A stretch of 64,000 nt of DNA from positions 1-64,000 of the forward strand of contig ML058465.1 of NCBI GenBank assembly GCA_003013855.2, given 5' to 3'. Both the position numbers and the translations under genes were made by a program. The notes below the pieces were generated by a model. It saw nothing but the letters and a program-made list of their open reading frames with translations, made no database searches and was not told the origin of the DNA. This DNA is from Liriodendron chinense (Eukaryota; Streptophyta; Magnoliopsida; Magnoliales; Magnoliaceae). Within the stretch, counting starts at the first letter, position 1, and every line of letters begins with the position of its first letter. This document shows positions 35,370-48,953 of the stretch, piece by piece.

Positions 35370-36000
35370 GACACGTGTGATTATATGATCATATATAGTG
35401 GATACCCGAAGTTGCAGACTAGGGTGTAGCAAGATTTGTGGTGACACAACTGGCATTGATTAAGTGATGCCACGGCACTAGTAAACCTAAAGCAAGCAAG
35501 CGAACGTGGCTAAGCCAGCAAGACAGTTGCAGGACAGGTGTTGACAAAGAACGATCTGAAAGACCAATCATGCCAAATGAAGTATCAAGAGTTCTAGGAC
35601 GTGCGATCGACAAAGCCTATAAATAACGGAGGACCTCAACCCTATAAATAACGAAGGACCTCAATAGAGCAAAGGGTCCATCACCAAATCAAATCCAATC
35701 AAAACTTCAATTTATCTTTCAATTATCATGCTCCTTAACATTTTGGTATTTACATTCATTAGCGTAATTAGCATCTTTAGTTTCATTTTCATTTCCATTA
35801 ACGTAATTCTACTCTTTACATTCCATAGTATAAGCTGTGAATTTACTGTCCGTAGCAGTAGATCAATAACAGTAATCCAGTAGCTAGTAACTTTATCTGT
35901 ACTCGAAGTCTACAAACATATGCTGGACTTATCTTAATGAAGTGTTTCATTTGAAAAGGTGATCTACAACATGTTCCAAGCGGTCGATTGTAAATGTTTC
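35370..36000 (+). mobile_element. Gypsy-type LTR/leader fragment in copy A
   Basis: AT-rich sequence with a tandemly repeated CTATAAATAACG[G/A]AGGACC box (35617 and 35641), the same as in copy B where it leads to a gypsy gag. In copy A the downstream gag is missing and sequence breaks off at 36000. Confidence 0.55.
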
Positions 36001-36182
36001 CCATTTCGTATTTAGTTCTGTATTGAAAAAGTCATTTCGTACGGAAGGCAGAGGAGTAACCCATCATTGGAGGACAAACCCTACCCTTCAAATATCATCT
36101 GATCTTTATTAAAACAAGTATGCAAGTGGCTGAATAGGCAACCGATCTGTACAGGTCTTGGTCATATACAACTGATTACGAT

Positions 36183-36554
36183 GTGAGCCCTCGGGCAAAG
36201 TGGACAATATCTTGCTGGTTAAGGTGGGCTGTTACAATTGGTATCAGAGTAGAGGGCGGCTCTGCCCTAAGGGTGGGGGATTGAAACACCCCAATGTAGC
36301 CTGGCTGTGGTCCGAGCGTGGGTTGTCATCTGGGTTCTTGGTGTGGGATCGGTTGGTGTTCGAAAATAGCGCTCCAGTTGGTAGGGCCTGGGTAAGGTTA
36401 GTCCCACATCGGATGGATAAGCGCCCAGAGTCTTCGCTATAAGTGTGGCTTTTCCTTAACCAACAAGATGCCTTTTGGGAGAAACCCCGAGACCAAAGCC
36501 GTGAGCCCTCGGGTAAAGCGGACAATATATTGCTGGTTAAGGCGGGCTATTACA
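36183..36554 (+). mobile_element. TRIM-like miniature retrotransposon fragment
   Basis: A 54-bp direct repeat (GTGAGCCCTCGGGCAAAGTG... ending GGGCTGTTACA) lies at 36183-36236 and 36501-36554. The first copy is followed after two bases by TGGTATCAGAG (36239-36249), an initiator tRNA-Met primer site. The phrases GTCCCACATCGGATGG and CTGTTACA are typical of Cassandra-like TRIM LTRs. The 5' LTR is truncated; the interior is about 260 bases and non-coding. It is absent from copy B. Confidence 0.65.
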
Positions 36555-38435
36555 TCATGTTGCCAATGAATGCTAAGAAAAGTCCAAACGATGTGGTAAA
36601 AAGGCTATGACAACAACATGTGAGAATATGGAGGAATTAAAATCTGAATCTAGTGACTCCACTAGTGATGAGAACAAAAAATCAATGAGAATTCTCATGG
36701 CCTTTACCACTACCTCTCTTCCCCCTAATCTAAGAGAGGATCCCAACCATTTTTCCTTTTGGAATAAGGAGTTCCCAACCCCTTACCTCATGTTGCATTT
36801 TATAGGGAGTTGATTAAATTAGTTATCCTTAGGAAGAACAAACTAGAAATAGTTAGTGAGGGTATCTAGAAACTGAACTTTATAGGTAAATATGAGGATT
36901 TCAGCCTCATTTTTGTACTTAGGAGTATATCAGAGGATTCAAGCCCCATTAGCCCACCATTGGTAGTTTAGCCTAGATTTGTTTTGATATCTTTATTGTT
37001 AGACTATTATTTTGTTTGGATTAGCTAATTTTGCTGAATTTTATACTTATTATATGCTAATCTATGCTTTAGTCATTATGTTCTATGGTATGCACGAGGC
37101 TCGATAACACACATACTATTGGTGTGGTTAGCAAATTCCTTGCAATCCTGACAAAGAGCACTGAAAAACAATTAAATGGATTCTCAGATATTTCAAAAGT
37201 TCATCCAATGTGTGTTTACGCTTTGAAGATGGTAAGCTTATGTTAGAAGGCTACACAAATGCAGATATAATATGAGCCATTGACTCTAGGAAGTCCACAT
37301 CGGGATACATGTTTACTTTTATAAGAGAGCAGTCTCATGGCAGTCTAATTTACAAAAGTGTGTGGCTTTATTTACTACAGAAACTAAGTATATTACAGTG
37401 ACAAAAGCCTATAAGAAAATGTTGTGGATGAAGAGGTTCTTTCAAGAACTTGGCTTTATGCAAGATAATTATATTATTTATCATGGAAGTCAGAGTGTTA
37501 TCCACCTCAATAAAAATCCAAGTCCTCCTTTCAAATCCAAGCACATTAATGTAAGGTGTCATTAGATTTAAGATACCTTTAAAGAAAAATTTCCACAATT
37601 TGAGAAGATCAATCCATACCGACAAGAATGGTTCGGATATGATGACCAATGCCTACCTGGAGAAAAGTATAAGTTTTGTAGAAGCATGACAAGTTTACAC
37701 ATAGTGAAGCTCTAATCATGAGTTGGGAGGGGTGATTGTTGGGGGTCCCTCCTCATATGGAGGTGGGACCTACATGTGTGGGCTTAAGTATTTTTTTGTC
37801 CATGTGGCCCTAGTGAGGGTATTTTGGTCCTATGGCCTTATCTTCTTTTAAGTAAACTAAAATGAGAGAAATTAAAAATGACCTTTTTCCTATAGAGAGT
37901 TTTATCAATATTTGGGTTGTTTTGGTTCTTAGAGAAAAAGAGGAGAAAGTGAGAAAATAGTGTTGTGTAGAAGAAGAAGATCAAGAGCCTTCTAATATCG
38001 AAATCATCATATTCGGATTCATGAGGGTCCATTCACAACACCGATTTCTTTAATTGTCTTCTCCAAGGATTGTGTTGGGGGTTTTGTGCAATCCCTAATT
38101 AATAAGAAAATTCATTTTTTTTTAATTGTTGCTTGAAATCTACCTTTGGGTGATATATCGAGGTATCCAAGAAAAGATTTCTCCTAGTAATTGTACTTCC
38201 ATTATCTTTAACATAGTGAATTTGTGCCATACTAGGTCTTATAATTTTTCCTTCACATCGGAGGGTTTTCCACATAAAAATTCTCCGTCTTTTATACTCT
38301 ACATATTTGATGATTTGTTTGCATATATTGAAAGTGATTATCATCCATTAAATCTTTTATATTGTTAATTCCACTAATTTATACATAGAAGGTAAAGTCT
38401 CGTGGTTTCCCAACAATCATAATATTTATTTGGTA
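36555..38435 (+). mobile_element. Copia remnant in copy A: gag stub, RNase H and LTR
   Basis: Starts in the middle of a gag zinc knuckle (ending NEC) at 36555. An unassigned ~600-base segment follows, then a decayed Tork-like RNase H (VCLRFEDGKLMLEGYTN, IDSRKSTSGYMFTF, TTETKYITVTKAYKKMLWMK) at about 37200-37660 with stops. A polypurine tract GAGTTGGGAGGGGTGA precedes an LTR at 37737-38415 with TGTTGGG...CCCAACA ends. After the LTR comes TTTGGTATCCAAGT, a decayed primer-like site, and then MITE sequence. Confidence 0.8.
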
Positions 38436-38537
38436 TCCAAGTCATTCTTGGTCACACAAACCTAGATGAATGCAAGGAAAACACAAAGATTAGCTTGATT
38501 CAAAACTTTAGTGCCCCTTGGAAGTTTTTAATGGTAC

Positions 38538-39015
38538 ATGGGTGTTCAATCTCTATTGTGTGGTATGCTTGAGCCATCAATGTGCCTCACTTTTAGCTCA
38601 TAACCCAAAATTAATGAATGCATGGATAAAACCCATACATCATATCATGGTGGGCTGCCTGGATCAATTCCGTCCAAGGCAGTGACACAATCCGCGTCCA
38701 CATGTCAGGCCTGAGTTACATCCAAACATGCCCTTAAGAATCCTAATCTTTGATTCGCCTACACTCGTTAAAAGAGGACAAATGAATACTCTTTTTTTCT
38801 TTTCTGTTTTTTTTCGTGTCCAACAATAAATATCTATCGATCGGATGGACGAATGATCAATAATTTTGGTTTATGATTGATAATTTGCATTCCAATTACT
38901 TACCTCATATGCAATTTATAATTCTCTTCTATCAAAAACTCCTAAAAAGAACCTCCAAACGTGACAAACTAAATTACACATAAGCCCAACTCCAACTCAC
39001 GTGTGGTAAATGGCA
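38538..39015. other. MITE-derived segment private to copy A
   Basis: About 480 bases between duplication blocks 2 and 3. It includes a MITE right end (CATCATATCATGGTGGGC..., TCCGTCCAAGGCAGTG). Copy B passes from GGTACA (about 53721) directly to CGTGACAATG. Microhomology (ATGG[T/C]ACA) at the junction suggests a deletion in copy B. Confidence 0.6.
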
Positions 39016-39082
39016 CACGTGACAATGATAGCTGTGCCACACGTTTCACTGCCGCCAACTTGTGCGTAGGTAGGGAATCCGC

Positions 39083-39976
39083 GGACGAGGATTGCCTGCT
39101 AAAGCCTTTTGGAGAAAAATTTTGCTACACCCACGAGTAAGCTACGCTAGCTACAGCGGGTGTAGAAATGACCCCATCATGATGTATGTGTAGTATCCAT
39201 GCCGTCCATCCATTTAGAGAGACCATTTGATAGTATGACACTAAAAAATGAGGCAGATCGAAAGAACAAATGGACCCAGCACAGAAAATAGTGGGGATTG
39301 AACGCCAACCATTAAAAACTTCTTGGGGTCCACTTGAGCTTTGGATCTGCCTCATTTTTGGGATGATGCCCTAAAATGATTTTTCCAAATGGATGGACGG
39401 CGTGGATACAACACACACATCAAGGTGGGGTCATTGCCACACCCGGTGTAGCAAGTGTAGCTAACTCGTGGGTGTAGCAAAATTTTTCTCAGCCTTTTGC
39501 ATGCATCTCCTGCTCTCGGAATCTAGGTGGGGCCCACCGTTATATTTGTGAGAAATCTATGCCGTCCAACCGTTTTGTCAGATAGTTTTAGGCATGGCAA
39601 CAAAAAATGAAAGCGATCCAAGACTCAAGTGGGCCGAAAACATAACGATTGAACTTCCACAGATGAAATATTCATGGGGCCACAGAAGTTTCGAATCAGG
39701 ATAATATTTTTGTTTTCAATTCATCTCAGTAGGAATGACATTATGAACGGTATGGATGACATATAAACATCACTGTGGACCCCATAGAGGTTTCAACAGT
39801 AGGAATTTCCCTACCAACCTTTTGCTTTAGTGGGGCCCACTTGAGTCTTGGATCTCATAAAATGATCTCGCAAAACGGTTGGACGGCGTAGATTTTTAAC
39901 AAACATTACGGTGGCCCTACCTAAATTCCTTGAGTAGGAGATGCCCGTGAAAGGCTTTCGCAGGCCATCCGCGTCC
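39083..39976. mobile_element. Mutator-type MITE 'V' with nested MITE 'I'
   Basis: Terminal inverted repeats GGACGAGGATTGCCTGC / revcomp GGACGCGGATGGCCTGC. Perfect 9-bp target duplication GGAATCCGC (39074-39082 and 39977-39985). About 505 bp without the nested MITE at 39112-39490. Its left part and target site are also in copy B (53781-53789 onward), so the insertion predates the duplication. No ORF. Confidence 0.9.
39112..39490. mobile_element. Mutator-type MITE 'I', private to copy A
   Basis: Terminal inverted repeats of about 34 bp (GAGAAAAATTTTGCTACACC ...). 9-bp target duplication AGCCTTTTG (39103-39111 and 39491-39499). Copy B has the uninterrupted site at about 53812-53826 (AAGGCCTTTCCAGGC), so insertion followed the duplication or the site was never occupied in B. 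Confidence 0.93.
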
Positions 39977-40030
39977 GGAATCCGCCACCCGCCAATGTAC
40001 GGCCCGCAATTTTTAGTACACGTTTACCAC

Positions 40031-40398
40031 GAGAAAAATTTTGCTACACCCACGAGTTAGCTACACCGGCTGTAGCAATGACCTCACCATTATGTATATA
40101 TTATATCCACGCCGTCCATCCATTTGGTGATATCATTTAAATTCGTGATACCAAAAACGAGGCAGATTCGAAGCTTAAGTGGCCCCTAAGAATTTTTTAA
40201 TGGTTTGCGTTCAATTCCCACTATTTTCTATGCTGGGTCCACTTGAGCTTCGAATCTGCCTCAGTTTTGGTCTCATGCCCTAAAATAATCTCACCAAATG
40301 GATAGACGGTATGGATACAGCAATACATCATGGTGGGACCATTCGTAGACCCGGTGTAGCTAGTGTAGCTAACTCGTGGGTGTAGCAAAATTTTCCTC
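40031..40398. mobile_element. Mutator-type MITE 'II', same family as 'I', private to copy A
   Basis: Same terminal repeats as MITE I. Flanked by CGTTTACC[A/G] (40021-40029 and 40399-40407). Copy B has a single uninterrupted ACGTTTACCGATGCGC at about 54309. The last base of the element overlaps the target copy used by MITE III. Confidence 0.88.
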
Positions 40399-40406
40399 CG
40401 TTTACC

Positions 40407-40965
40407 GGACGCGGATTAGCTACTGACAGGTTGAGTAGCGAACCTGGCTACTGAAGTGACGTCACCATGTTCTGTGGGCCTCAGCATGATGTATATATTG
40501 TATCCACAACGTCCATCCATTTGGAGAGATCAGTTTAGGGCCTGACCCAAAGAATGAAGCAGATCTAAATGTCAAGTGGACCCCACTACAGAAAACAGTG
40601 TGGATAGTGACATCCACCGTTGAAAACTTCCTAGGCCCACGGAAGTTTTCGATCAAACTGATATTTGTGTTTTCCCTTCCTCCATGTCTGTGTGAATTTA
40701 TGAACAGGTTGATTCTAAAATAAAAATCATGGCGGCCCTAATCAGTTTTCAACGGTGGATGTCACTGTCCCCACTGTTTTCTATGGTGGGGTCCACTTGA
40801 GATCTGGATCTGCCTCATTCTTTGTGTCATGCCTTAGAATAATCTCTCCAAATGATTGGACGGTGTGGATACAACAGATACATCATGCGGAGGCTCACAG
40901 ACCATGATGACGTCACTTCAGTAGCGATATTGGCTACTCAACCTGTCAGTAGCTAATCCGCGTCC
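40407..40965. mobile_element. Mutator-type MITE 'III', private to copy A
   Basis: Long terminal inverted repeats (about 55 bp) beginning GGACGCGGATTAGCTACTG and including TGAAGTGACGTCA. Perfect 9-bp target duplication CCGTTTACC (40398-40406 and 40966-40974). Absent from copy B. Confidence 0.93.
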
Positions 40966-41033
40966 CCGTTTACCACATCGCGCGCATGAATTTTTGCCGT
41001 CACTATTGTGATCGAAACCGCCGCGGTAATAAC

Positions 41034-41566
41034 GGACGTGGATTACCTGCCAAAGCCTTTACGCAAGCATCTTCTCCGCTCGGAATCTAGGTGGGGTCCA
41101 CTGTGATGTTTGTGAGAAATCTACGCCGTCTAACCATTTTGTGAGATCATTTTAGGCGTTGTGACAAAAAATAAATGGGATCCAAGACTCAAGGGGGCCG
41201 AACTGAAGCAAAAGGTGGGTTGGGAAATTCCTACCGTTGAAACCTCTATTGGGTCCACAGTGATGTTTACATGCCATCCATACCGTTCATAATGTCATTC
41301 ATACTAAGATGAATGGAAAACACAAATATTATTTTGATTCGAAACTTCTGTGGCCCCACAAATATTTCAACTGTAGGAATTCAATCGTCAGGTTTTCGGC
41401 CCACTTGAGTCTACGATCCGGTTCATTTTTGGTTGCAACGCCTAAAATGATCTCACAAAACTGTTGTACGGCGTAGATTTCTCACAAACATCATGGTGGG
41501 CCCCACCTAGATTCCGAGTGCAGGAGATGCCTGCGGAAGGCAGGCTTTCCCAGGCAATCCGCGTCC
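41034..41566. mobile_element. Mutator-type MITE 'VI', present in both copies
   Basis: Terminal repeats GGACGTGGATTACCTGCC / GGACGCGGATTGCCTGGG (revcomp of the right end). Perfect target duplication GGTAATAAC (41025-41033 and 41567-41575). The orthologous insertion in copy B is 54903-55438, so this predates the duplication. Confidence 0.93.
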
Positions 41567-41603
41567 GGTAATAACGGTATTCGCTGGTGAAGCACACTGC
41601 GTC

Positions 41604-42089
41604 CTGCCTCTCGACTGACTCCGTCCGGACAGGGGCTCCATGGGGCCCACCGTAATCTATGGATTTTATCCACGCTGTTCATCCATTTTTACAGGTTATT
41701 TTAGGGTATGAGCCCGAAAATGAGACAGATCCAAGGGTCAACTGGACCATACAATCGAGATTCAACTCCCACCATTAAAAACTTCTTAGGGGGGCTACAA
41801 AAGGTTTGGATCAATCTGAAATTTGTATTTTCCCTTTATTCAGGTTTGTGTGACCCTTTCAACAGGTTTGAATGCTAATGAACATCACGGTGGCCCTACG
41901 AAAGTTTCAACTGTGGGCATCGTTAACCCAACTGCTTCCTCTGGAGTGATCCACTTGAGCCTCGGATCTGCCACAATTTTGGTTTATGTCCTATAAAATG
42001 ATCTGAAAAAATGGATGGACGGCATGGATAAGACCCATACATCACGGTGGACCCCACAGAAACCCTGCCTGGACCGAGTCCGTCCAGGA
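41604..42089. mobile_element. Probable MITE with TCCGTCC[G/A]GGA-type ends
   Basis: The left end (TGCCTCTCGACTGACTCCGT) and the right end (revcomp CCTCTCCTGGACGGACTCGG) form imperfect terminal repeats. The flanks GCACACTGC and GCACGGTGC could be a decayed 9-bp target duplication. Copy B keeps only the left ~100 bases (to 55559). Confidence 0.55.
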
Positions 42090-43473
<1,384 letters not shown>

Positions 43474-43727
43474 CTTTTCACTCCTTTCCTTCTCCTTCTT
43501 TTTCTTTGCAAGAGGTGTTAGGCTGGAAACTGAAGTGCCGGAGAATCTTTTCTCAACCTAAAAAGACCAGACATGCCTTTAGGAATTGGAGTTATCTGAA
43601 CTCTTATAGAGCGTTATGTATCATACAAATGCACTCATGATTTGTACAAGTGTCATTTTCTTTTCTGCTTGGACTCATGTATCATGGTATCAGATTAATT
43701 AATGTACATCGGATATTTGAAAAGTGG

Positions 43728-44448
43728 GAGCGGATTAGGTGATACCCCGGATCCACCGAGGTGGGTAGGACCCCTGACTGTGACTGTGGGGCTAAGAGTG
43801 ATGTATGTGTCTTATATCCACACCGTTCAACCATTTTGAAAGGTCAATTTAGTTACGATCCCAAAAACTGAAGTTGAATCATATCTTACGTGGACCACAC
43901 TACAAAACAGTCGTGATTGGATCTCTACAATTAAAAACTTCATGGATTCCACCGGAACTTTTATTTGCCATCCAACCTGTTGATAAGGTTACAAAAACCT
44001 AGATGAAGAGACCACATAAATATCATCTTGATCCAAAGATTTTGTGGCCCACAGGAAGTTTTAATGGTCAATCACCACTGTTTCCTGTAATATGGCCCAT
44101 CTGGGATTTGGAACTGCTTCATTTTTTGGATCGTGCCCAAAAATGAACTTTCAATACAGATGGTCGGAGTGGATGTATGCCACATCTATATTTTTATGTG
44201 AACATGTACAAACATCAAATTCAACTAGAGTGCAGTTTTTCTCTTATGAGATTACACTCGCAGAATTCCCGCCGCTACTGTATCTTCGTAAGAACCCGTG
44301 CTAAAAATAAAATAAAAAAAAATAATAATCTAATTAGACAGTGGGATAATGAATTCTACGTGCATAACTCATGGCTGGATACGTAAATTGCACTCCTCGT
44401 CCTCGAGATGCATGCATAATGGTACCATGTATTCAGCGCCATAATGAT
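43728..44448. other. MITE-like sequence shared by both copies
   Basis: Starts GGGAGCGGATTAGGTGATAC, a typical left end of the local MITEs; the same segment starts in copy B at 55799. The right end is degraded and no target duplication is visible. The rest of the stretch is non-coding. Confidence 0.5.
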
Positions 44449-44989
44449 TGGGAGCGAATTAGGTGTTACCCCGGGAACAGCTTAGTGGGTGTTACCCTAA
44501 CCGTGTGAGGCCCATATTGATGTATGTTTTATAAATCTACGCCGTTTATCTGTTTTTTCATATAATTTTAGGATGTGATCCAGAACCATAAGAAGATTCA
44601 AATTTCAGATGGACCATACCACTACAAACAGTGATGAATAACCATTACAAATGTTTTGTGGGCCACAAAAGTTTTCGATCAATCTGATATTTGTATTTTC
44701 CCTTCATCAAGCCCTTATTGGCATAATCAAGAGCTTGGATTTTAAATAAAAATTACCAAAACTTTACAATGGGCTTTTTGAAAATTTTAATGGTGGAACA
44801 GTCAATCACACTGTTTCCAGCGGTATGGTCCACTTGAAATTTTGATCTGCATAATTTTTGGAACCTCATCCAAAAATGGGCTGTAGAAACGGATGGACGG
44901 AGTGGATGTACAAAATATCATCTATGTGGGCCATACGGTAGGGTTAACACCCACTGATCTGTTCCCAGGGTAACATCTAATTCGTGCCC
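44449..44989. mobile_element. MITE 'VII', private to copy A
   Basis: Terminal inverted repeats TGGGAGCGAATTAGGTGTTA / GGGCACGAATTAGATGTTA. Target duplication CATAATGAT (44440-44448 and 44990-44998). Copy B has CCATAATAAGTACTCAGC at the orthologous place (about 56484) without the element. Confidence 0.88.
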
Positions 44990-45270
44990 CATAATGATAC
45001 CATGTATGCAGCGCGTGACTTGGGTGAGACCCCGAAACCAGCGATGGATGCGATGTATTCCACTACTTTACGCTAGAACTACCATAGATTCCCACTGTAT
45101 ACTTTCCGTTTTGTTATGGTTATGGGTGGGTATTACTGGACCATTGCCCTGACCATACGCACCTCCATATCAAATGTCCTACCTAGAATACCTTTGATAT
45201 GGAAGTTGGGATTAATGTATCACCTAATTTACCATTTCAATTGGAGTCCGGTCCATCTAATATAACTACT

Positions 45271-46228
45271 TGGAATGCACTTGGAATGCACTGTACTCCA
45301 ATTGTATTGTGAAAATCATACTGAATACCTCCAAGAACATAATAATTATGGAAATACCAACAATTACGGAGGATTCCTTGAATCCAAACAGGCCTGATCT
45401 AAAACTCGAGTGCACCATAGTACAGGGCAACTGGAGATAGGGATGCTAAACCTTTTTTTGGACCCATCGAAATTTGGTTTTGCCCTTCATCTTAGGGCAT
45501 TATCTTATTAACAGGTTTAATGACATCTAAGCATATTGTATGCCTCATAAGAGCCCGTTTGGCGCATGGGATTAAGAGTGTGTTTGGATAGTTGACTTCT
45601 GTGGTAATGAAGTGAGTTTCGGTAATGATTATGAATTCCCTGTAATCAGTTGGATTCACATCTGCCAAGACTACAATACAATATAGTCTTAAAAAATGTT
45701 TTGTAGCTTCTCCTGATTCCAACTATGACTGGATGTCGGTGTTTGAATAACACCAAAGAGGATGCATTGTGCTAACGGTTCATAAACAATATGCTTGACC
45801 ACCATATCAGTTCCGATTACTACCACTGTACGCTATTGCACTCCTGTACAGGTCTTCAATACTTCCATCCTGCCACCAAATATCCCACATGCAGATATTT
45901 GCAAGATCCTCACTGTTCATCTGTTTCCATCTGATGCGAACGTATACTGACACAAAGGTTGGACCTGTGCATACATACAACATGGTCATGGAGAACCTGA
46001 CAAAATTATATTTACAATAGTCAATGACAATTGTCCATTAGATCCCAATGTTCCAAACCAAAAAGCATTTTTAACAAAAATATTGTCAAAAAAAAATCCT
46101 CCAAACCAAAATGGCAACTTGGCCTAACGTTCCAAAAGATAATGCATTCTAAACAACCGTATCAGTCCTTCAAGGCAGATTAAAGAAACATAATCATCCA
46201 ATGACCCAAAAACTAAACAACACACAAA
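45271..46228. other. Tail of duplication unit A, no gene
   Basis: Non-coding sequence between the last block matched in copy B and the start of copy B. If the duplication is a simple tandem, this is the distal end of the unit and its partner in copy B lies beyond the retroelement that starts near 59593. Confidence 0.5.
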
Positions 46229-46919
46229 GTGACTATATATAGTGTACACAGCCGGTCGATCTGAACCATCTGATCGCTGGCCCGCTTCTGTAACTTGCGG
46301 TATCCGTCACAAAATGGACGGGTAGGAATCATGGATCCATGAGGAGTGTGATCAAAGATGAATTGCAGGACGTGTGCAAACGTGGCAGTCATGTACGAGG
46401 TCAGGACCAATCATTACATGGGTCCCTACTGTAAACATGATCTGACCCATAAATCAGGTCAAGTCACTCATCAAGTGGGCCACATCTGTGAGAAGAAAAT
46501 TGACGGTCAGAAAGAAAATCACCAACCGCCAAGATTTAACGTACACATGTGCCCCATCTGGTGAGTGGACCTGCCTGAATTTTTGGAACAAGTCGTGTTC
46601 TCATTGAGGCCACCAGATGCATGGCCTGGATTCTCTACACTTGTGCACAATGGGATGCATGTCCTGCCATTTACCTATTCAATTGCTCACGCACGGCGAT
46701 AACACGTCCTAGCTGATCAAATTGTCAAATAGGCTGCATGGACCGAAAAACATCATGGCGCGTGAAATGGTGGGTCTTATAGCTTTTGCATGATGGATGA
46801 CCGTATATAGAAATGGATATATCCTGTTGCTAGAACGCGGATCTGTGGCGCCCAATTCCCCACTTGTACCTTACTTTTGCCCGGCTTTACGGGAGCTAAT
46901 TAGGGGAGGAATTAGGGGA

Positions 46920-47730
46920 GGATATGTGTGATTATATGATCATATATAGTGGATACGTGAAGTGGTGGACGAAGGTTTAACAAGATTTGTGGTGACACAA
47001 CTGGCATTGATTAAATGATGCCGCGGCACCAGTAAACCTAAAGCAAGCAAGCGAACGTGGCTAAGCCAGCAAGACAGTTGCAGGGACAGGTGTTGGCAAA
47101 GAACGATCTAAAAGATCAATCATGCCAAATGAAGTATTAAGAGTTCTGGGACATGCGATCGACAAAGCCTATAAATAATGGAGGACCTCAACCCTATAAA
47201 TAACGGAGGACCTCAATAGAGCAAAGGGTCTATGACTAAATCAAATCCAATCAAAAATTCAATTTATCTTTCAATTATCATGCTCCTTAGCATTTTCGTA
47301 TTTACATTCATTAGCGTAATTAGCATCCTTAGTTTCATTTTCATTTCCATTAGCATAATTCTACTCTTTACATTCCGTAGTATAAGCTGTGAATTTATTG
47401 TCTATAACAGTAGATCAATAACAGCAATCCAGTAGCTAGTAACTTTAGCTGTACTCGAAGTATACGAACATACACTGCACTTATCTTAATGAAGTGTTTC
47501 ATTTTGAAAGGTGATCTACAACATGTTCCAAGCGGTCGACTGTAAATGTTTCATTAACTGGTGTGACATTATGAAAGAGAATATCAGTAGATGAAGCAAT
47601 CGAGTGGTCGGGGCCAAACTTGTGACCCCTACTCTACCACCTCCCGTGGAGGACGTTCCGATCCATGCAGCCCCCAATTGAATTTAAATAGCAATCTGTC
47701 ACTTAGCCCTAGCAATCAATCGGGACCACT
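46920..47730 (+). mobile_element. Gypsy-type LTR/leader in copy B
   Basis: Copy B version of 35370-36000, with duplicated CTATAAATAA[T/C]GGAGGACC boxes at about 47169 and 47193. It continues past the break in copy A into the leader of a gag gene. LTR ends and primer site could not be fixed. Confidence 0.5.
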
Positions 47731-48953
47731 ATGCCCCAAGCGACATCGTTGGAGGACATAACGATTGGGCTTAGGAAAGTTCAAATGAATGTATAATACA
47801 TTCAGGAACAGGGGAGAGCTCAGGCAAAGATGATACATGCTCAGGCCAAGCACCTTCGCGTTCAAACTGAAAGTTTCAATAGGTGGATGGCCCATCAAGC
47901 TGAGGCCATGCATCACTTATTGAATGTTCTTACTGAAAGAACATCCATTCCAACACCATATAATGAAGGAAGTTTTGTCAGTAATGCAGCTCAACCGTCA
48001 CCAATGGCTCCATTACAACGGAATGTACAACCTACCTTAATTTTGGAAGGACGCAATATTGTCACACCGCTTGAGTACAGGCGTTCGAAGAGAGTGGTTA
48101 GGAACTTCATTCCGAAAGTGCTGAACTTCGAGATGCCCGGTGGGCATTCCTTCCAGCCTGTCCTCAGGAATCCACTGTTTAATGAGGCGCACAATTGTGC
48201 GGGTCTAGTCCCACCACCCGTTGTTGAACCCCACTGAGTGGATTGTGACTAGATTGTGCATCTGGAAGTGGATGGTTAAGTCCTTGGCCGTAGAATTATC
48301 CCAGTTTATCGTAAGCCCTACCCAGAATTGATCGACCGACAACATCTGTTGCTAAAAAACTACCGGCCGAATTTTACGTTGTTTTCAAGCGATTCAGGTC
48401 AGTCCATTATTGAGCATGTGGGGGTGATTCACTATGCAATGTGGCGAGCTGGCTAATAATGACTATTACAAATTGTAATTTTTCGGTCATTCATTCACAA
48501 CGGCCATATTTACATGGTATTCAAACCTGTTGTTGAATTCAATCCATTCATGGCAAGAGTTGGAAGAAAAGTTCACGCCTAATTCTTTTGCAAAGACTAA
48601 AAAATAACCATGGGTGATCTTGTACAATTTTGGCAACTTCCTGGAGAGTGATCTTGTGAAAGATATATTGCCAGAGTTAAAAAGTCCAGGAGCCATTGTA
48701 AAGTGGTTATACCAGATCAGGCCGAATTTGTGCAGCTTGCACTAGACGATTTGGAATATAAGCTCCATAAAAAGTTTGTCGGTATGGAGTTCATAGACTT
48801 GTATGATTTGACTCGAAAAGTGTCCCGATATGATGAAGAACTTTTGAAAGAAGGTTTCAGGAAAAAGAACTCATTAATTGGGTCATATTACTATGATCAT
48901 AATTACGAGATTGTAATTGCTGAAGTAGTGGCAAAGAAACCCCTTGTCTACTC
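47731..48953 (+). pseudogene. Ty3/gypsy gag fragment interrupted by a copia LTR
   Basis: ATG 47731 (MPQATSLEDITIGLRKVQM) opens a frame with stops but no frameshift. Landmarks are PVYRKPYPELIDRQ, NFTLFSSDSGQSIIEHVG and, near 48700, PDQAEFVQLALDDLEYKLHK, KFVGMEFIDLYDLTRKV and GSYYYDHNYEIVIAEVV. These match the long gag of a plant Ty3/gypsy group in which a gag core of this type precedes protease. The segment ends abruptly at 48953, where a Sirevirus-type LTR begins, so that element inserted into the gag. Confidence 0.75.
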
